Shown here: positions 1 through 7,000 of the stretch, one piece after another | Layout of the letters: every line of letters starts with the position of its first letter | Numbering within the stretch: position 1 is the stretch's first letter | Notes under the pieces: generated by a model | Told to the model about the DNA's origin: nothing | Database searches by the model: none | Seen by the model: the letters and a program-made list of their open reading frames with translations, nothing else | Program-made: the position numbers and the translations under genes | Assembly: GCA_937958685.1 (NCBI GenBank) | Contig: CALGNF010000027.1 | Span: 1-12,532, forward strand | Direction of reading: 5' to 3' | DNA: 12,532 nucleotides | From: an uncultured Caryophanales bacterium | GTDB lineage: Bacteria; Bacillota_I; Bacilli_A; Izemoplasmatales; Hujiaoplasmataceae

Positions 1-50
1 GGCGACCACCGGGATCTACACTCTTTCCCTACACGACGCTCTTCCGATCT
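1..50 (+). other. Illumina P5/TruSeq adapter contamination, not genomic
   Basis: These bases read as the Illumina universal P5 adapter followed by the TruSeq read-1 primer site, missing the first eight adapter bases and ending in the canonical GCTCTTCCGATCT at 38-50. The only difference I see from the standard oligonucleotide is G instead of A at position 12. The sequence is synthetic, was probably left by incomplete trimming before assembly, and should be masked. It is open in the proS frame, so a gene caller running to the contig edge would add about 16 false residues. Confidence 0.97.
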
Positions 51-320
51 CATGAGGCGATGTTTGCCAAAGCCCAGGAAAACGTCGCGAACAACACCCA
101 CCGGGCGACAACCTACACCGAATTCAAAAAACTCATGGACGCAAACGCCGGCTACGTCAAGATGATGTGGTGCGGCGACGAGGCCTGCGAAGTCAAAATC
201 AAGGAAGACACCGCCGCCACCGCCCGGTGCATCCCCTTCCATCAGGAGCATCTCGGAGACATCTGTCCGGTCTGCGGCCAAGACGCGAAGCTGATGGTGC
301 TCTTCGCGAAAGCCTACTAG
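51..320 (+). CDS. proS: Prolyl-tRNA synthetase, C-terminal fragment (5' truncated)
   Basis: This is the last ~89 residues of prolyl-tRNA synthetase, the cytoplasmic enzyme that charges tRNA-Pro. The visible part is the end of the anticodon-binding region and the C-terminal zinc-binding domain of the archaeal/eukaryotic-like (type 3) ProRS, which also occurs in many Bacillota and Mollicutes. The diagnostic signs are a WCGDEAC motif (first Cys codon at 171), a CPVCG motif near the end, a RCIPF segment between them, and the conserved terminal tyrosine (AKAY). The four cysteines of WCGDEAC and CPVCG are the expected zinc ligands. The reading frame enters from the contig edge; the ATG at 60 is an internal Met and not the start. 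The gene is cut by the adapter junction at 50/51, so catalytic motifs 1-3 cannot be seen. It ends with TAG at 318-320, ahead of a bidirectional terminator. Confidence 0.93.
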   Translation, partial: HEAMFAKAQENVANNTHRATTYTEFKKLMDANAGYVKMMWCGDEACEVKIKEDTAATARCIPFHQEHLGDICPVCGQDAKLMVLFAKAY

Positions 321-335
321 AAATCTATTTCCGAT

Positions 336-372
336 AAAAAAAGCCATGGAGTGTTTGCTTCATGGCCTTTTT
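336..372. terminator. Bidirectional intrinsic terminator between proS and fumarase
   Basis: A perfect GCCATG (343-348) / CATGGC (361-366) stem with a 12-nt loop is flanked by A7 at 336-342 on the left and a T5 run at 368-372 on the right. Read in either direction it gives a hairpin followed by a U-tract, so it can end both the plus-strand proS transcript and the minus-strand fumarase transcript. The stem is only 6 bp, possibly extended by weak pairs inside the loop and by A-T pairs outside it. Confidence 0.75.
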
Positions 373-389
373 ATGGATTGGAACGGGGT

Positions 390-914
390 TCAGCGCTTGA
401 AGATGTCGCCGCCGGCGGCGTCATAGGCGACGATCGCCGGGAAGTCCTCGACCTCGAGTTTGAAGATCGCTTCGCTCTCGAGTTCCGGGAAGGCGATCAG
501 CGAGGCTTTCTTGACGGTCTTGGCCATCAGGGCGCCGATCCCGCCGATGCCGATCAGATAGACGGCTTGCTGGCGCATCAGCTCGGTTTTGAAGGCGTCG
601 CTCCGCTCCCCCTTGCCAATCATGATCTTGAGCCCTTTTTCCATGAGCACGAGGCTGAAAGGGTCCATGCGGTAACCGGAAGTCGGACCGCAGGCGCCGA
701 TCGGTTGATGGGGTTTGGCCGGGGTGGGACCGACATAATAGATGATCTGTCCCGCAAACGGGATTGGCGGTTGCTGGTGCTTTTGGATCATCTCGACCAA
801 GAGCCTGTGGGCTTGGTCCCTTCCTGTATAAAGGATGCCGGAAATCAAGATTTCCTCGCCGACCCTGAGCGCGAGCCGGTCGGTCTCGGAAACCGGCGCC
901 AACAATCTTTTCAT
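390..914 (-). CDS. Class I fumarate hydratase (or related hydro-lyase), beta subunit
   Basis: This encodes 174 residues of the C-terminal (beta) part of an iron-sulfur-dependent class I fumarase, which interconverts fumarate and malate with the alpha subunit encoded just upstream. Family marks are SGILYTGRDQAH (about residues 25-36; SGxxyTgRDxAH in the family), GPTSGYRMD (76-84), IGKG (99-102) and the C-terminal FPAIVAYDAAG block. In single-chain FumA these residues form the C-terminal domain that completes the active site. The start is the ATG at 914-912, which overlaps the alpha stop as ATGA and has a GGGGGGAAG ribosome site four bases upstream; a longer 190-residue reading is possible, but its extra N-terminus does not resemble the family. 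Sequence alone cannot exclude L-tartrate dehydratase beta, a close paralogue. Fumarase is the likelier call for a stand-alone pair without tartrate transport genes nearby. Confidence 0.9.
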   Translation of the reverse strand: MKRLLAPVSETDRLALRVGEEILISGILYTGRDQAHRLLVEMIQKHQQPPIPFAGQIIYYVGPTPAKPHQPIGACGPTSGYRMDPFSLVLMEKGLKIMIGKGERSDAFKTELMRQQAVYLIGIGGIGALMAKTVKKASLIAFPELESEAIFKLEVEDFPAIVAYDAAGGDIFKR

Positions 915-1765
915 CGGTCTTCCCCCCTGAGCACGGCATGAGCCTTGCGGGCCGAATGGCACTGGAGATTCACAGCCACCGGCAGCGAGGCGATGTGGCA
1001 GGCAAAGGAGTTGACTTTGACCGCCAGGCAGGTTGTCTTGCCGCCCAAGCCCATCGGGCCGACGCCAAGGGCGTTGATTTCCTGGAAGAGCTCGCGTTCG
1101 AGCGCCAGATCCTCGGGGTTTTCCGCCTCATCCCCGAGCGGGCGGAAGATCGCTTCCTTGGCAAGCAGCGCACACTTTTCGAAATTGCCGCCGATGCCGA
1201 CACCGACGATGAGGGGCGGACAAGGTTTGCCTCCGCCCAAAACGATGGTCTCGCGCACGAAGCGCTTGACGCCTTCCTTGCCGTCGCCCGGCGTGAGCAT
1301 CGCGAGCCGGCTCATGTTTTCACTGCCGCCCCCCTTGGGAGCGAAATGCAAGCGCAATTCATCCCCGGCAATCAATTTCAGATGAAAGATCGCCGGTGTG
1401 TTGTCCAGCGTGTTGATCCGTATCAAGGGATGACCGACGATCGATTTGCGCAGGTAGCCTTCCTTGTAGCCCTGGCGGACACCCTCGTTGATGGCGGCCT
1501 CCAGATCATAATCAAAGTGGAGTTGGTTGCCGACCTCGGCGAAACAGACGGCGATGCCGGTGTCCTGGCAGAGGGGAATCTGTTCCTTTCGGGCGAGATC
1601 CTGGTTCTCGATGATCTGGTCCAGCACGTTTTTGGCCAGCGGTTCGGTCTCGGTACGGAAAGCGGCCTTCAAGTAGTCGCAGACCGTCTTTTCCAGATTG
1701 ACGGCCGAGTCGAGAACCATTTCCCTGACGGCGCCGATGACCTTGTTTTTCTCGATATACTTCAT
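911..1765 (-). CDS. Class I fumarate hydratase (or related hydro-lyase), alpha subunit
   Basis: This 284-residue protein is the [4Fe-4S] alpha subunit of a two-subunit class I fumarase. It shows PLCQDTG (Cys66), GGGKPCPPLIVGVGIGG (Cys182) and LQCHSARKA (Cys269). These are the three cluster cysteines, and their spacing (116 and 87 residues) agrees with known class I enzymes. GGGSEN (146-151) is another family block. The enzyme is cytoplasmic, works in the reductive or oxidative TCA branch, and is oxygen-sensitive, in keeping with an anaerobe. I chose the ATG at 1765-1763 because it follows a GAGGTG ribosome site and matches the usual N-terminus; upstream in-frame ATGs would extend into the promoter. 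It is first in a two-gene operon, with its TGA overlapping the beta ATG by four bases, so translation of the two subunits is probably coupled. L-tartrate dehydratase alpha is the alternative. Confidence 0.92.
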   Translation of the reverse strand: MKYIEKNKVIGAVREMVLDSAVNLEKTVCDYLKAAFRTETEPLAKNVLDQIIENQDLARKEQIPLCQDTGIAVCFAEVGNQLHFDYDLEAAINEGVRQGYKEGYLRKSIVGHPLIRINTLDNTPAIFHLKLIAGDELRLHFAPKGGGSENMSRLAMLTPGDGKEGVKRFVRETIVLGGGKPCPPLIVGVGIGGNFEKCALLAKEAIFRPLGDEAENPEDLALERELFQEINALGVGPMGLGGKTTCLAVKVNSFACHIASLPVAVNLQCHSARKAHAVLRGEDR

Positions 1766-1783
1766 GCATAACACCTCGCCAAC

Positions 1784-1792
1784 ATTATAGCA
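1784..1792 (-). promoter_or_regulatory. Extended -10 promoter for the fumarase operon
   Basis: On the minus strand this reads TGCTATAAT, a perfect -10 hexamer with the TGN extension. No good -35 lies at 17 nt (CCGTCC), which is common for extended -10 promoters. The predicted start is near 1777, leaving an unusually short leader of about 12 nt with the GAGG ribosome site at its very 5' end. Confidence 0.6.
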
Positions 1793-1848
1793 TATTTTTT
1801 TCATCCGGACGGAGCAATTCCAAATTCTCAAGGAAAGTCTCCCGGATG

Positions 1849-1877
1849 TTTACACGCAATGCCTGATAAGATATAAT
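1849..1877 (+). promoter_or_regulatory. Sigma-A type promoter for degV
   Basis: TTTACA at 1849-1854 and TATAAT at 1872-1877 are separated by exactly 17 nt. The hexamers match the housekeeping consensus at 10 or more of 12 positions. Transcription would start near 1884, just ahead of the AAGGTGGT ribosome site at 1883-1890, which again implies a very short leader before the ATG at 1897. Confidence 0.75.
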
Positions 1878-1896
1878 CAAACAAGGTGGTGATTGC

Positions 1897-2745
1897 ATGC
1901 ACAAGATCAAACTGGTGACCGACAGCACATGCGACCTGTCACAACAACTCATCAAAGAACACGACATCGCCGTGGTGCCGCTCTACGTGATTTTCCCTGG
2001 CGAGGAGTACCGCGACAACGTCGATTTGACCACGCCGAAGATGTACGAGTTGGTCAGGGAAAAAGGAATATTGCCGAAGACGGCGGCGGCTTCTCCCGGC
2101 GACATCCAAGCGGTTTTCGAGCGATATCTTCAGGAAGGCTACCAGATCCTCTTCACCGGCATCGGCAACAATTTCTCCGCCACGATGAAAAGCGCCCTGG
2201 CGGCCAAGACGGCGATCGGCTCGGAAGATATCTATCTCGTCGATTCCCAGAATCTCTCCTCGGGGTCGGGTCTGCTTCTGCTCAAGGCGGTGAAGTTCCG
2301 TGCCGAAGGCCTGAGTGCCGCCGCCATCAAGGAGCGAATCGAGGCGCTCGCCCCCAAAGTCCGGAGCCAATTCGTGATCGACACTCTGGAATACCTCCAC
2401 AAGGGCGGCCGGCTGAACGCTTTCGCAGCCGCCATGGGCACGATGCTGAAGATCAAACCGATCATCAAAGTCAGGGACGGCGTCCTGGGCGTGGGCAAGA
2501 AAGGCCGGGGAACGGTTCGCGTCGGGGTCGACATCATGCTGCAGGAGGCATTTGCGGAAAAACATGAGATCGACGGGGACTGCCTGATGATCACCCACTC
2601 GCTCGCCCATGCGGACGCGAAGTATGTGAGGGATCAGATCCGTCAGAACCTGAAGATCGACAACGTTTATGAAACCGACGCCGGCTGCGTCATCTCCAGC
2701 CACTGCGGCCGGGGAACGATCGGCATCCTCTATCTTTTGAAATGA
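1897..2745 (+). CDS. DegV family fatty-acid-binding protein
   Basis: This 282-residue protein is of full family length. DegV/FakB proteins are soluble and bind one fatty acid; in Bacillota the FakB members present it to the kinase FakA for phosphorylation. Family signs in order: an N-terminal TDSTCDL (residues 8-14), TAAASPGD (62-69), GIGNNFSATMKSA (88-100, matching the usual iSSxLSGTyxsA block, with Ser94), VDSQNLSSGSG (near 115-125) and a C-terminal SHCGRGTIG matching the hxGPGxxG block. The start is ATG with a strong AAGGTGGT ribosome site six bases upstream. The gene has its own promoter and terminator, so it is monocistronic. No FakA kinase lies nearby, so whether it acts as a FakB or another lipid-binding DegV cannot be decided here. 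Confidence 0.93.
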   Translation: MHKIKLVTDSTCDLSQQLIKEHDIAVVPLYVIFPGEEYRDNVDLTTPKMYELVREKGILPKTAAASPGDIQAVFERYLQEGYQILFTGIGNNFSATMKSALAAKTAIGSEDIYLVDSQNLSSGSGLLLLKAVKFRAEGLSAAAIKERIEALAPKVRSQFVIDTLEYLHKGGRLNAFAAAMGTMLKIKPIIKVRDGVLGVGKKGRGTVRVGVDIMLQEAFAEKHEIDGDCLMITHSLAHADAKYVRDQIRQNLKIDNVYETDAGCVISSHCGRGTIGILYLLK

Positions 2746-2776
2746 GACTTGCGAAATCTCGCAAGTTTTGCTTTTT
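2746..2776 (+). terminator. Intrinsic terminator after degV
   Basis: A perfect 8-bp stem ACTTGCGA (2747-2754) / TCGCAAGT (2759-2766), with loop AATC and an extra G-T pair at its base, is followed by TTTGCTTTTT (2767-2776). It begins immediately after the degV stop and ends where the marR operator begins. Confidence 0.92.
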
Positions 2777-2800
2777 AGTTGACAAGGCAACTAAATTGCC
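2776..2800. promoter_or_regulatory. Putative MarR operator (two overlapping inverted repeats)
   Basis: TAGTTG (2776-2781), a 6-nt spacer and CAACTA (2788-2793) form a perfect 18-bp palindrome covering the -35. A second perfect repeat, GGCAA (2786-2790) - N5 - TTGCC (2796-2800), shares its left arm with the first and fills the promoter spacer. TTG/CAA half-sites of this size are typical of MarR-family operators, and the adjacent gene is marR, so autorepression is the natural reading. Binding itself is inferred. Confidence 0.7.
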
Positions 2801-2807
2801 GTATACT
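2779..2807 (+). promoter_or_regulatory. Strong sigma-A promoter of the marR-ABC operon
   Basis: A perfect -35 TTGACA (2779-2784) and a near-perfect -10 TATACT (2802-2807) are separated by exactly 17 nt. Both inverted repeats of the putative operator lie on the -35 or in the spacer, so repression by steric block is expected. The transcript would start near 2814, about 34 nt upstream of the marR ATG. Confidence 0.9.
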
Positions 2808-2847
2808 TGGCAGTGATGCTCCACCATGAAACGCTAGGAGGCATGAC

Positions 2848-3273
2848 ATGCCCAACGACTATGATCACCAGATCGCCAGATACCGGCACCGATTCCTAGA
2901 AAAACATTATGGCTCCTTCGAACTGCAAAAGCCCGACGGCTATTACCTGGTGATGATCGCCAGGAGTGGTTCTTTGAAGATGAGCAGGATGATCCAGGAC
3001 GCGCCGTTCCACAAATCGCACGCGACCAGGACGATCAACCGGCTCGTCGCTCTCGGGTTGGTCGAAAAGACACCTGATCCGGAGGATCTCCGCGGATTTG
3101 TCCTGAACATCACGGCATCCGGCAACAAGATCGCCGAAGCGGTCGAAAAAGCGCATCAGGAATGGCAAAAACTCGTGCAGACACCGCTGTCGAAAGCCGA
3201 ACTGGAAACCTTGGAAACGATCAAGCGAAAAGTGTATGAGTACCTTCAACAATACTTCGCGGAGGAAGACTAG
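2848..3273 (+). CDS. MarR family transcriptional regulator
   Basis: This 141-residue protein has the usual length and layout of MarR proteins: an N-terminal helix for dimerisation, a winged helix-turn-helix with its recognition segment near residues 54-71 (HKSHATRTINRLVALGLVEK), a wing centred on the PDPEDLRGFVLNIT segment (77-90), and a long C-terminal dimerisation helix (about 110-138). The wing carries the characteristic D-x-R pattern (EDLRG). MarR proteins are dimeric cytoplasmic repressors released by small ligands. The ATG at 2848 follows AGGAGG (2836-2841) by six bases; an ATG at 2843 is out of frame and too close. It is the first gene of an operon with the exporter genes, starting at a palindromic promoter, so it probably represses itself and the exporter. 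The ligand is unknown. Confidence 0.92.
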   Translation: MPNDYDHQIARYRHRFLEKHYGSFELQKPDGYYLVMIARSGSLKMSRMIQDAPFHKSHATRTINRLVALGLVEKTPDPEDLRGFVLNITASGNKIAEAVEKAHQEWQKLVQTPLSKAELETLETIKRKVYEYLQQYFAEED

Positions 3274-5124
3274 ATGAAACTGATGTTCACATATGTCAAA
3301 CCCTACTGGAAAGCGGTCATGGTCATCTTCGTTCTCGTCACTTTGACGGCGATGGGCAATCTGCTGCTGCCCAACTACATGAGCAAGATGATCGGTGAGG
3401 GGATCACCCCGGTCTATGAAATTTACGATGCGGACGCCGGCGCCTACGTTCCGACCGATTTTTGCGATCTCAATCTTGAGCCGGACACCTGCCGCATCGT
3501 CGGGCAACAGAGCGACATGACGATCATCCTCCGTTACGGATTGATCATGATCGGCGTCACACTCGCCTCCTCGCTCGCCTGGATCGTCCTGGCCTATGTT
3601 TCCAGCAGCGTGGCCAGCAAAACCGGGCGCGACATGCGCAAGGACCTTTACCGCAAGATCAGCAGTTTCTCGCTGGCCGAGGCTGACCGATTCGGAACCT
3701 CCACCCTGATCACGCGCTCGACCAATGACGTGATGCAGGTGCAGAACTATCTGATCATGTTCCTCAGGATGGTGCTCAGGATCCCGATCATCTTCATCGG
3801 CGCCTTGATCATGAGTTGGCAACGGGCGCGGGAACTGATGAATGTCCTGCTTGCCGGACTCCCGGTCCTCATTCTCATCATCGCCATCACCTTCGTCCTC
3901 GTCGTGCCTTTGTTCCGGGCAATGGAAAAGAAAATCGACGGTCTGACCCGCATCAGCCGCGAGGGCATCAAAGGCGTCCGGGTCATCCGCGCATTCGACA
4001 AGGGCAGGCGCGAGATCTCCCGCTACAAGGATGCGAACGAAGACCTCACCAAAACCGTCATCCAGACCGGCAAGATCATGTCGCTCTTGAACCCCGCTGT
4101 CAATTTGGTATTCCAAGTGGTCATTCTCGGCGTCGTCTTCATGTCCTATCGCGCCATCACCGGCGGGAGCGCATCAAGTTATGCGGATCTAGCCAATGTG
4201 TCGGCGGTCATGCAGTATTCCTTCCAGGCGATGTTCGCGCTCCTCATGCTCACGATGACCTTCATCATGTATCCGCGGGCTCAGGTGTCGTCTTCCCGGA
4301 TCAAGGAGATCTTCGACCAGGAGATCATCGTGAAAGACGATGGCAAAGACGAATACGACAATTTCGACTTCCAAGGTGAAATCGCCTTCCAAGACGTCTG
4401 TTTCAAATACCAGGACGCCGACAAGAATGTGCTCGAGAACATCAGTTTCACCGCCAAACCCGGAGAGACCGTCGCCCTGATCGGATCCACCGGGTCCGGC
4501 AAGTCGACGACGATCAACCTGTTACCACGTTTTTTTGATGTCAGTTGTGGCACGATCACGATCGATCATGTCGATGTCAAAGATATCAAGCTTCGTCGCT
4601 TGCGCTCCCTGATCGGTTTCGTGCCGCAGACCGCGACTCTGTTTTCCGGCAGCATCAGGGACAACATCGTCTACGGCAAGCCCGACGCCTCGCAGGCCGA
4701 GCTCGAATGGGCAGCCAAAACCGGACAGGCCGAAGAATTCATCGTCGGGATGGATGGCGGCTACGACGCTGTCGTCGACCAAGGCGGCGCCAACCTCTCG
4801 GGCGGCCAGAAGCAACGGCTGGCAATCGCCAGGGCGTTGATCCGCAGACCGAAGATCTACGTGTTCGACGACAGTTTCTCCGCGCTGGACTTCAAGACGG
4901 ATTCCTTGCTTCGCCAAGCGTTGAAAACAGAAACGAAAGCAGCGACGGTCCTGATCGTCGCCCAACGGATCGGCACGATCATGAACGCCGATCGGATCGT
5001 CGTGCTGCACGAAGGCCGCATCGTCGGCAGCGGCACCCACAGGGAACTGCTCAAGACCTGCGAGGTCTACCGCGAACTCGCCATCTCGCAGCTCACGGAG
5101 GAGGAACTCACCCATGACGAATGA
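3274..5124 (+). CDS. ABC exporter half-transporter, degenerate-site subunit
   Basis: This 616-residue protein fuses a six-helix membrane domain (roughly residues 13-34, 83-109, 160-180, 190-212, 272-291 and 308-331) to an ATPase domain, as in multidrug exporters of the LmrC/TM287/EfrC type. Between helices 1 and 2 is an external loop (about 41-80) with two cysteines, Cys64 and Cys73. The ATPase domain has Walker A GSTGSGKST (404-412), Q-loop VPQ (450-452) and an intact signature LSGGQ (508-512). Its Walker B ends in Asp-Asp (532-533) in place of Asp-Glu, and the switch residue is Gln564 in place of His. Those two changes mark the non-hydrolysing ATP site of heterodimeric exporters. The ATG directly follows the marR stop (TAGATG), with GGAGGA seven bases upstream. 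The gene overlaps the second subunit by 11 nt. The substrate is unknown; drugs or lipophilic compounds are likely from family and regulator. Confidence 0.93.
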   Translation: MKLMFTYVKPYWKAVMVIFVLVTLTAMGNLLLPNYMSKMIGEGITPVYEIYDADAGAYVPTDFCDLNLEPDTCRIVGQQSDMTIILRYGLIMIGVTLASSLAWIVLAYVSSSVASKTGRDMRKDLYRKISSFSLAEADRFGTSTLITRSTNDVMQVQNYLIMFLRMVLRIPIIFIGALIMSWQRARELMNVLLAGLPVLILIIAITFVLVVPLFRAMEKKIDGLTRISREGIKGVRVIRAFDKGRREISRYKDANEDLTKTVIQTGKIMSLLNPAVNLVFQVVILGVVFMSYRAITGGSASSYADLANVSAVMQYSFQAMFALLMLTMTFIMYPRAQVSSSRIKEIFDQEIIVKDDGKDEYDNFDFQGEIAFQDVCFKYQDADKNVLENISFTAKPGETVALIGSTGSGKSTTINLLPRFFDVSCGTITIDHVDVKDIKLRRLRSLIGFVPQTATLFSGSIRDNIVYGKPDASQAELEWAAKTGQAEEFIVGMDGGYDAVVDQGGANLSGGQKQRLAIARALIRRPKIYVFDDSFSALDFKTDSLLRQALKTETKAATVLIVAQRIGTIMNADRIVVLHEGRIVGSGTHRELLKTCEVYRELAISQLTEEELTHDE

Positions 5125-7000
5125 CAATCGCCGTCAGACCCCACCCATCATCCCCCAGCAGCGGCGCCCGGGATTTCGCCGGGGCGGCGGTCCGGGACAG
5201 GGTTGGGCGCTCGCCGCCCCAGCGGACAAAGCCAAGGATTTCAAGGGCACGGTCGCCAGGCTGTTCCGTTTTCTGAGGCCGCAGCGGTTTCTGATCCTCA
5301 TCATGCTGGTCTTCATCATCTTCGTGACAATTATCAGTGTGATCACCCCGAACTACACCCGGCAGATTCTAAACACCCTCCAGGCGATCATCGACGGCAC
5401 GGCCGCGACAAACAGCCTGCAAACCATCCAGCGTCTGTTTCTCCTCATCATCGTTCTCTACGTCATCGGCTTCGTCATGGAGGCTGTCTCCTACCTCTTC
5501 GGCAACTACGTGAGCGCCCATGTTGGCAAGAACTTCCGCAACACGCTCAGGGAGAAGCTGGACCGCCTGCCGATCAAGTATTATGACGAAAACCAGACCG
5601 GCAACATCCTCTCGGTGTTCGCCAATGACGTCGACGTGGTGACCAACTCCCTCCAGCAGAGCATCATCCAGGTCCTGCAGTCGCTGCTCACGATCATCGG
5701 CGTGCTGGCGATGATGTTCGTCATCTCCTGGAAACTCGCCCTGATCACGATTGCGATCCTGCCGCTTTACGTCCTGACGACGACCGTCATCGCCAAGCGC
5801 TCACAAAAGCGCTTCATCAGACAGCAGGACGAACTCGGCAATCTCAACGGCTACATCGAGGAGATGTATGCCGCCCACAAGATCGTCAAGTTGTTCAACA
5901 AGGAAGAAGATTCCTATCAGGATTTTGCGAAAGTCAACGAACGGCTCGCCACGGAAATGCGCTTCGCGCAATTCCTGAGCGGCCTGATCAGGCCGGTCAT
6001 GGAATTCATCAGCAACGTCGGCTACGTGGCGATCGTCATCGTCGGCGGGATCCTCGCCGGCGCGCTCAACCCGATCCTGATCGGTGACATCACGATCTTC
6101 GTCACTTATCACCGCCGGTTCATGAATCCGATTTTGAATCTCGCGAATCTTGTGAACATGCTGCAATCGGCCGTGGCCGGCGCGGAGCGGATCTTCGCGC
6201 TCCTCGATGCCGAGGAGGAAGTCCTCGAACAGGATCTCGACGTCTTCGATCTCGACAAGGTCGACGGCGAAGTCGCCTTCAAGGATGTCGATTTTTCCTA
6301 TCGCCCGGATCAGGATTTGATCAAGAACCTCAACCTGGTCGTGAAACCCGGCAAGCAGATCGCGATCGTCGGGCCCACCGGCGCCGGCAAGACGACGCTG
6401 GTCAATCTGTTGATGCGGTTCTATGAAATCGACAAGGGCCAGATCGCCATCGACGACATCCCCTCGACGAATGTCAGGCGCAGCGAACTCAGGAAGATGT
6501 TCGGGATGGTCTTGCAGGATACCTGGCTGTTCTCGGGCTCGGTCCGCGACAATGTTGCCTATGGCAAGGACGATGCCACGGTCGAGGAGGTCGTCGAAGC
6601 CTGCAAACAGGCGCATGTGCACCACTTCATCGAGACGATGCCCCAAGGTTACGACACAGTCTTGAACGAGGATGCCACCAATATCAGCCAGGGTCAGAAA
6701 CAGCTGCTCACGATCGCCCGGGCGATCCTCTTCAATCCGCGGATTCTGATCCTCGATGAGGCGACTTCCTCCGTCGACACCCGGACCGAAAGCTACATCC
6801 AGAACGCGATGAAATTCATGATCCAGGGCAAGACGAGTTTTGTCATCGCCCACCATCTCTCGACGATCAAGCGCGCCTCGACGATCCTTGTGATGAACCA
6901 TGGCCAGATCATCGAACAAGGAACGCATGAGGAGTTGATTGCCCAAAAAGGATTCTATTACGACATGTACCAAAGCCAATTCTCCTATCAGACGATTTAG
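5114..7000 (+). CDS. ABC exporter half-transporter, catalytic-site subunit
   Basis: This 628-residue partner half-transporter resembles LmrD/TM288/EfrD. A ~40-residue N-terminal tail rich in Pro, Arg, Gly and Gln precedes the first membrane helix (about 59-78); such low-complexity tails are common in second subunits. Five more helices follow, then an ATPase domain with Walker A GPTGAGKTT (420-428), Q-loop LQD (467-469), Walker B LILDE (545-549, catalytic Glu549) and switch His580. Its signature is altered to ISQGQ (524-528) in place of LSGGQ. Paired with the previous protein, its intact Walker motifs would face the intact LSGGQ, giving one hydrolytic site and one degenerate site. The ATG at 5114 lies inside the end of the previous gene and follows AGGAGG (5099-5104) by nine bases, so translation is probably coupled. 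A terminator hairpin begins inside the stop codon. Confidence 0.93.
   Translation: MTNDNRRQTPPIIPQQRRPGFRRGGGPGQGWALAAPADKAKDFKGTVARLFRFLRPQRFLILIMLVFIIFVTIISVITPNYTRQILNTLQAIIDGTAATNSLQTIQRLFLLIIVLYVIGFVMEAVSYLFGNYVSAHVGKNFRNTLREKLDRLPIKYYDENQTGNILSVFANDVDVVTNSLQQSIIQVLQSLLTIIGVLAMMFVISWKLALITIAILPLYVLTTTVIAKRSQKRFIRQQDELGNLNGYIEEMYAAHKIVKLFNKEEDSYQDFAKVNERLATEMRFAQFLSGLIRPVMEFISNVGYVAIVIVGGILAGALNPILIGDITIFVTYHRRFMNPILNLANLVNMLQSAVAGAERIFALLDAEEEVLEQDLDVFDLDKVDGEVAFKDVDFSYRPDQDLIKNLNLVVKPGKQIAIVGPTGAGKTTLVNLLMRFYEIDKGQIAIDDIPSTNVRRSELRKMFGMVLQDTWLFSGSVRDNVAYGKDDATVEEVVEACKQAHVHHFIETMPQGYDTVLNEDATNISQGQKQLLTIARAILFNPRILILDEATSSVDTRTESYIQNAMKFMIQGKTSFVIAHHLSTIKRASTILVMNHGQIIEQGTHEELIAQKGFYYDMYQSQFSYQTI

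Noticed and set aside
390..962. Longer 190-residue fumarase beta subunit
   Set aside because: The extra 16 residues overlap the alpha coding end in another frame and do not match the family. The ATG at 914 has its own ribosome site and the ATGA overlap.
351..1771. Plus-strand open frames of 196 and 277 codons over the fumarase genes
   Set aside because: They are shadows of the minus-strand subunits, which contain all the class I fumarase motifs; the first would also start within the terminator hairpin.
3811..3855. Possible frameshift in membrane helix 4 of the first ABC subunit
   Set aside because: The SWQRARELMN segment is more charged than expected, but the reading frame continues normally on both sides and neither alternative frame gives a better helix.
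2896..4116. A 406-codon minus-strand open frame over marR and the first ABC gene
   Set aside because: It has low-complexity Asp/His/Glu-rich composition, no ribosome site and conflicts with two confident genes.
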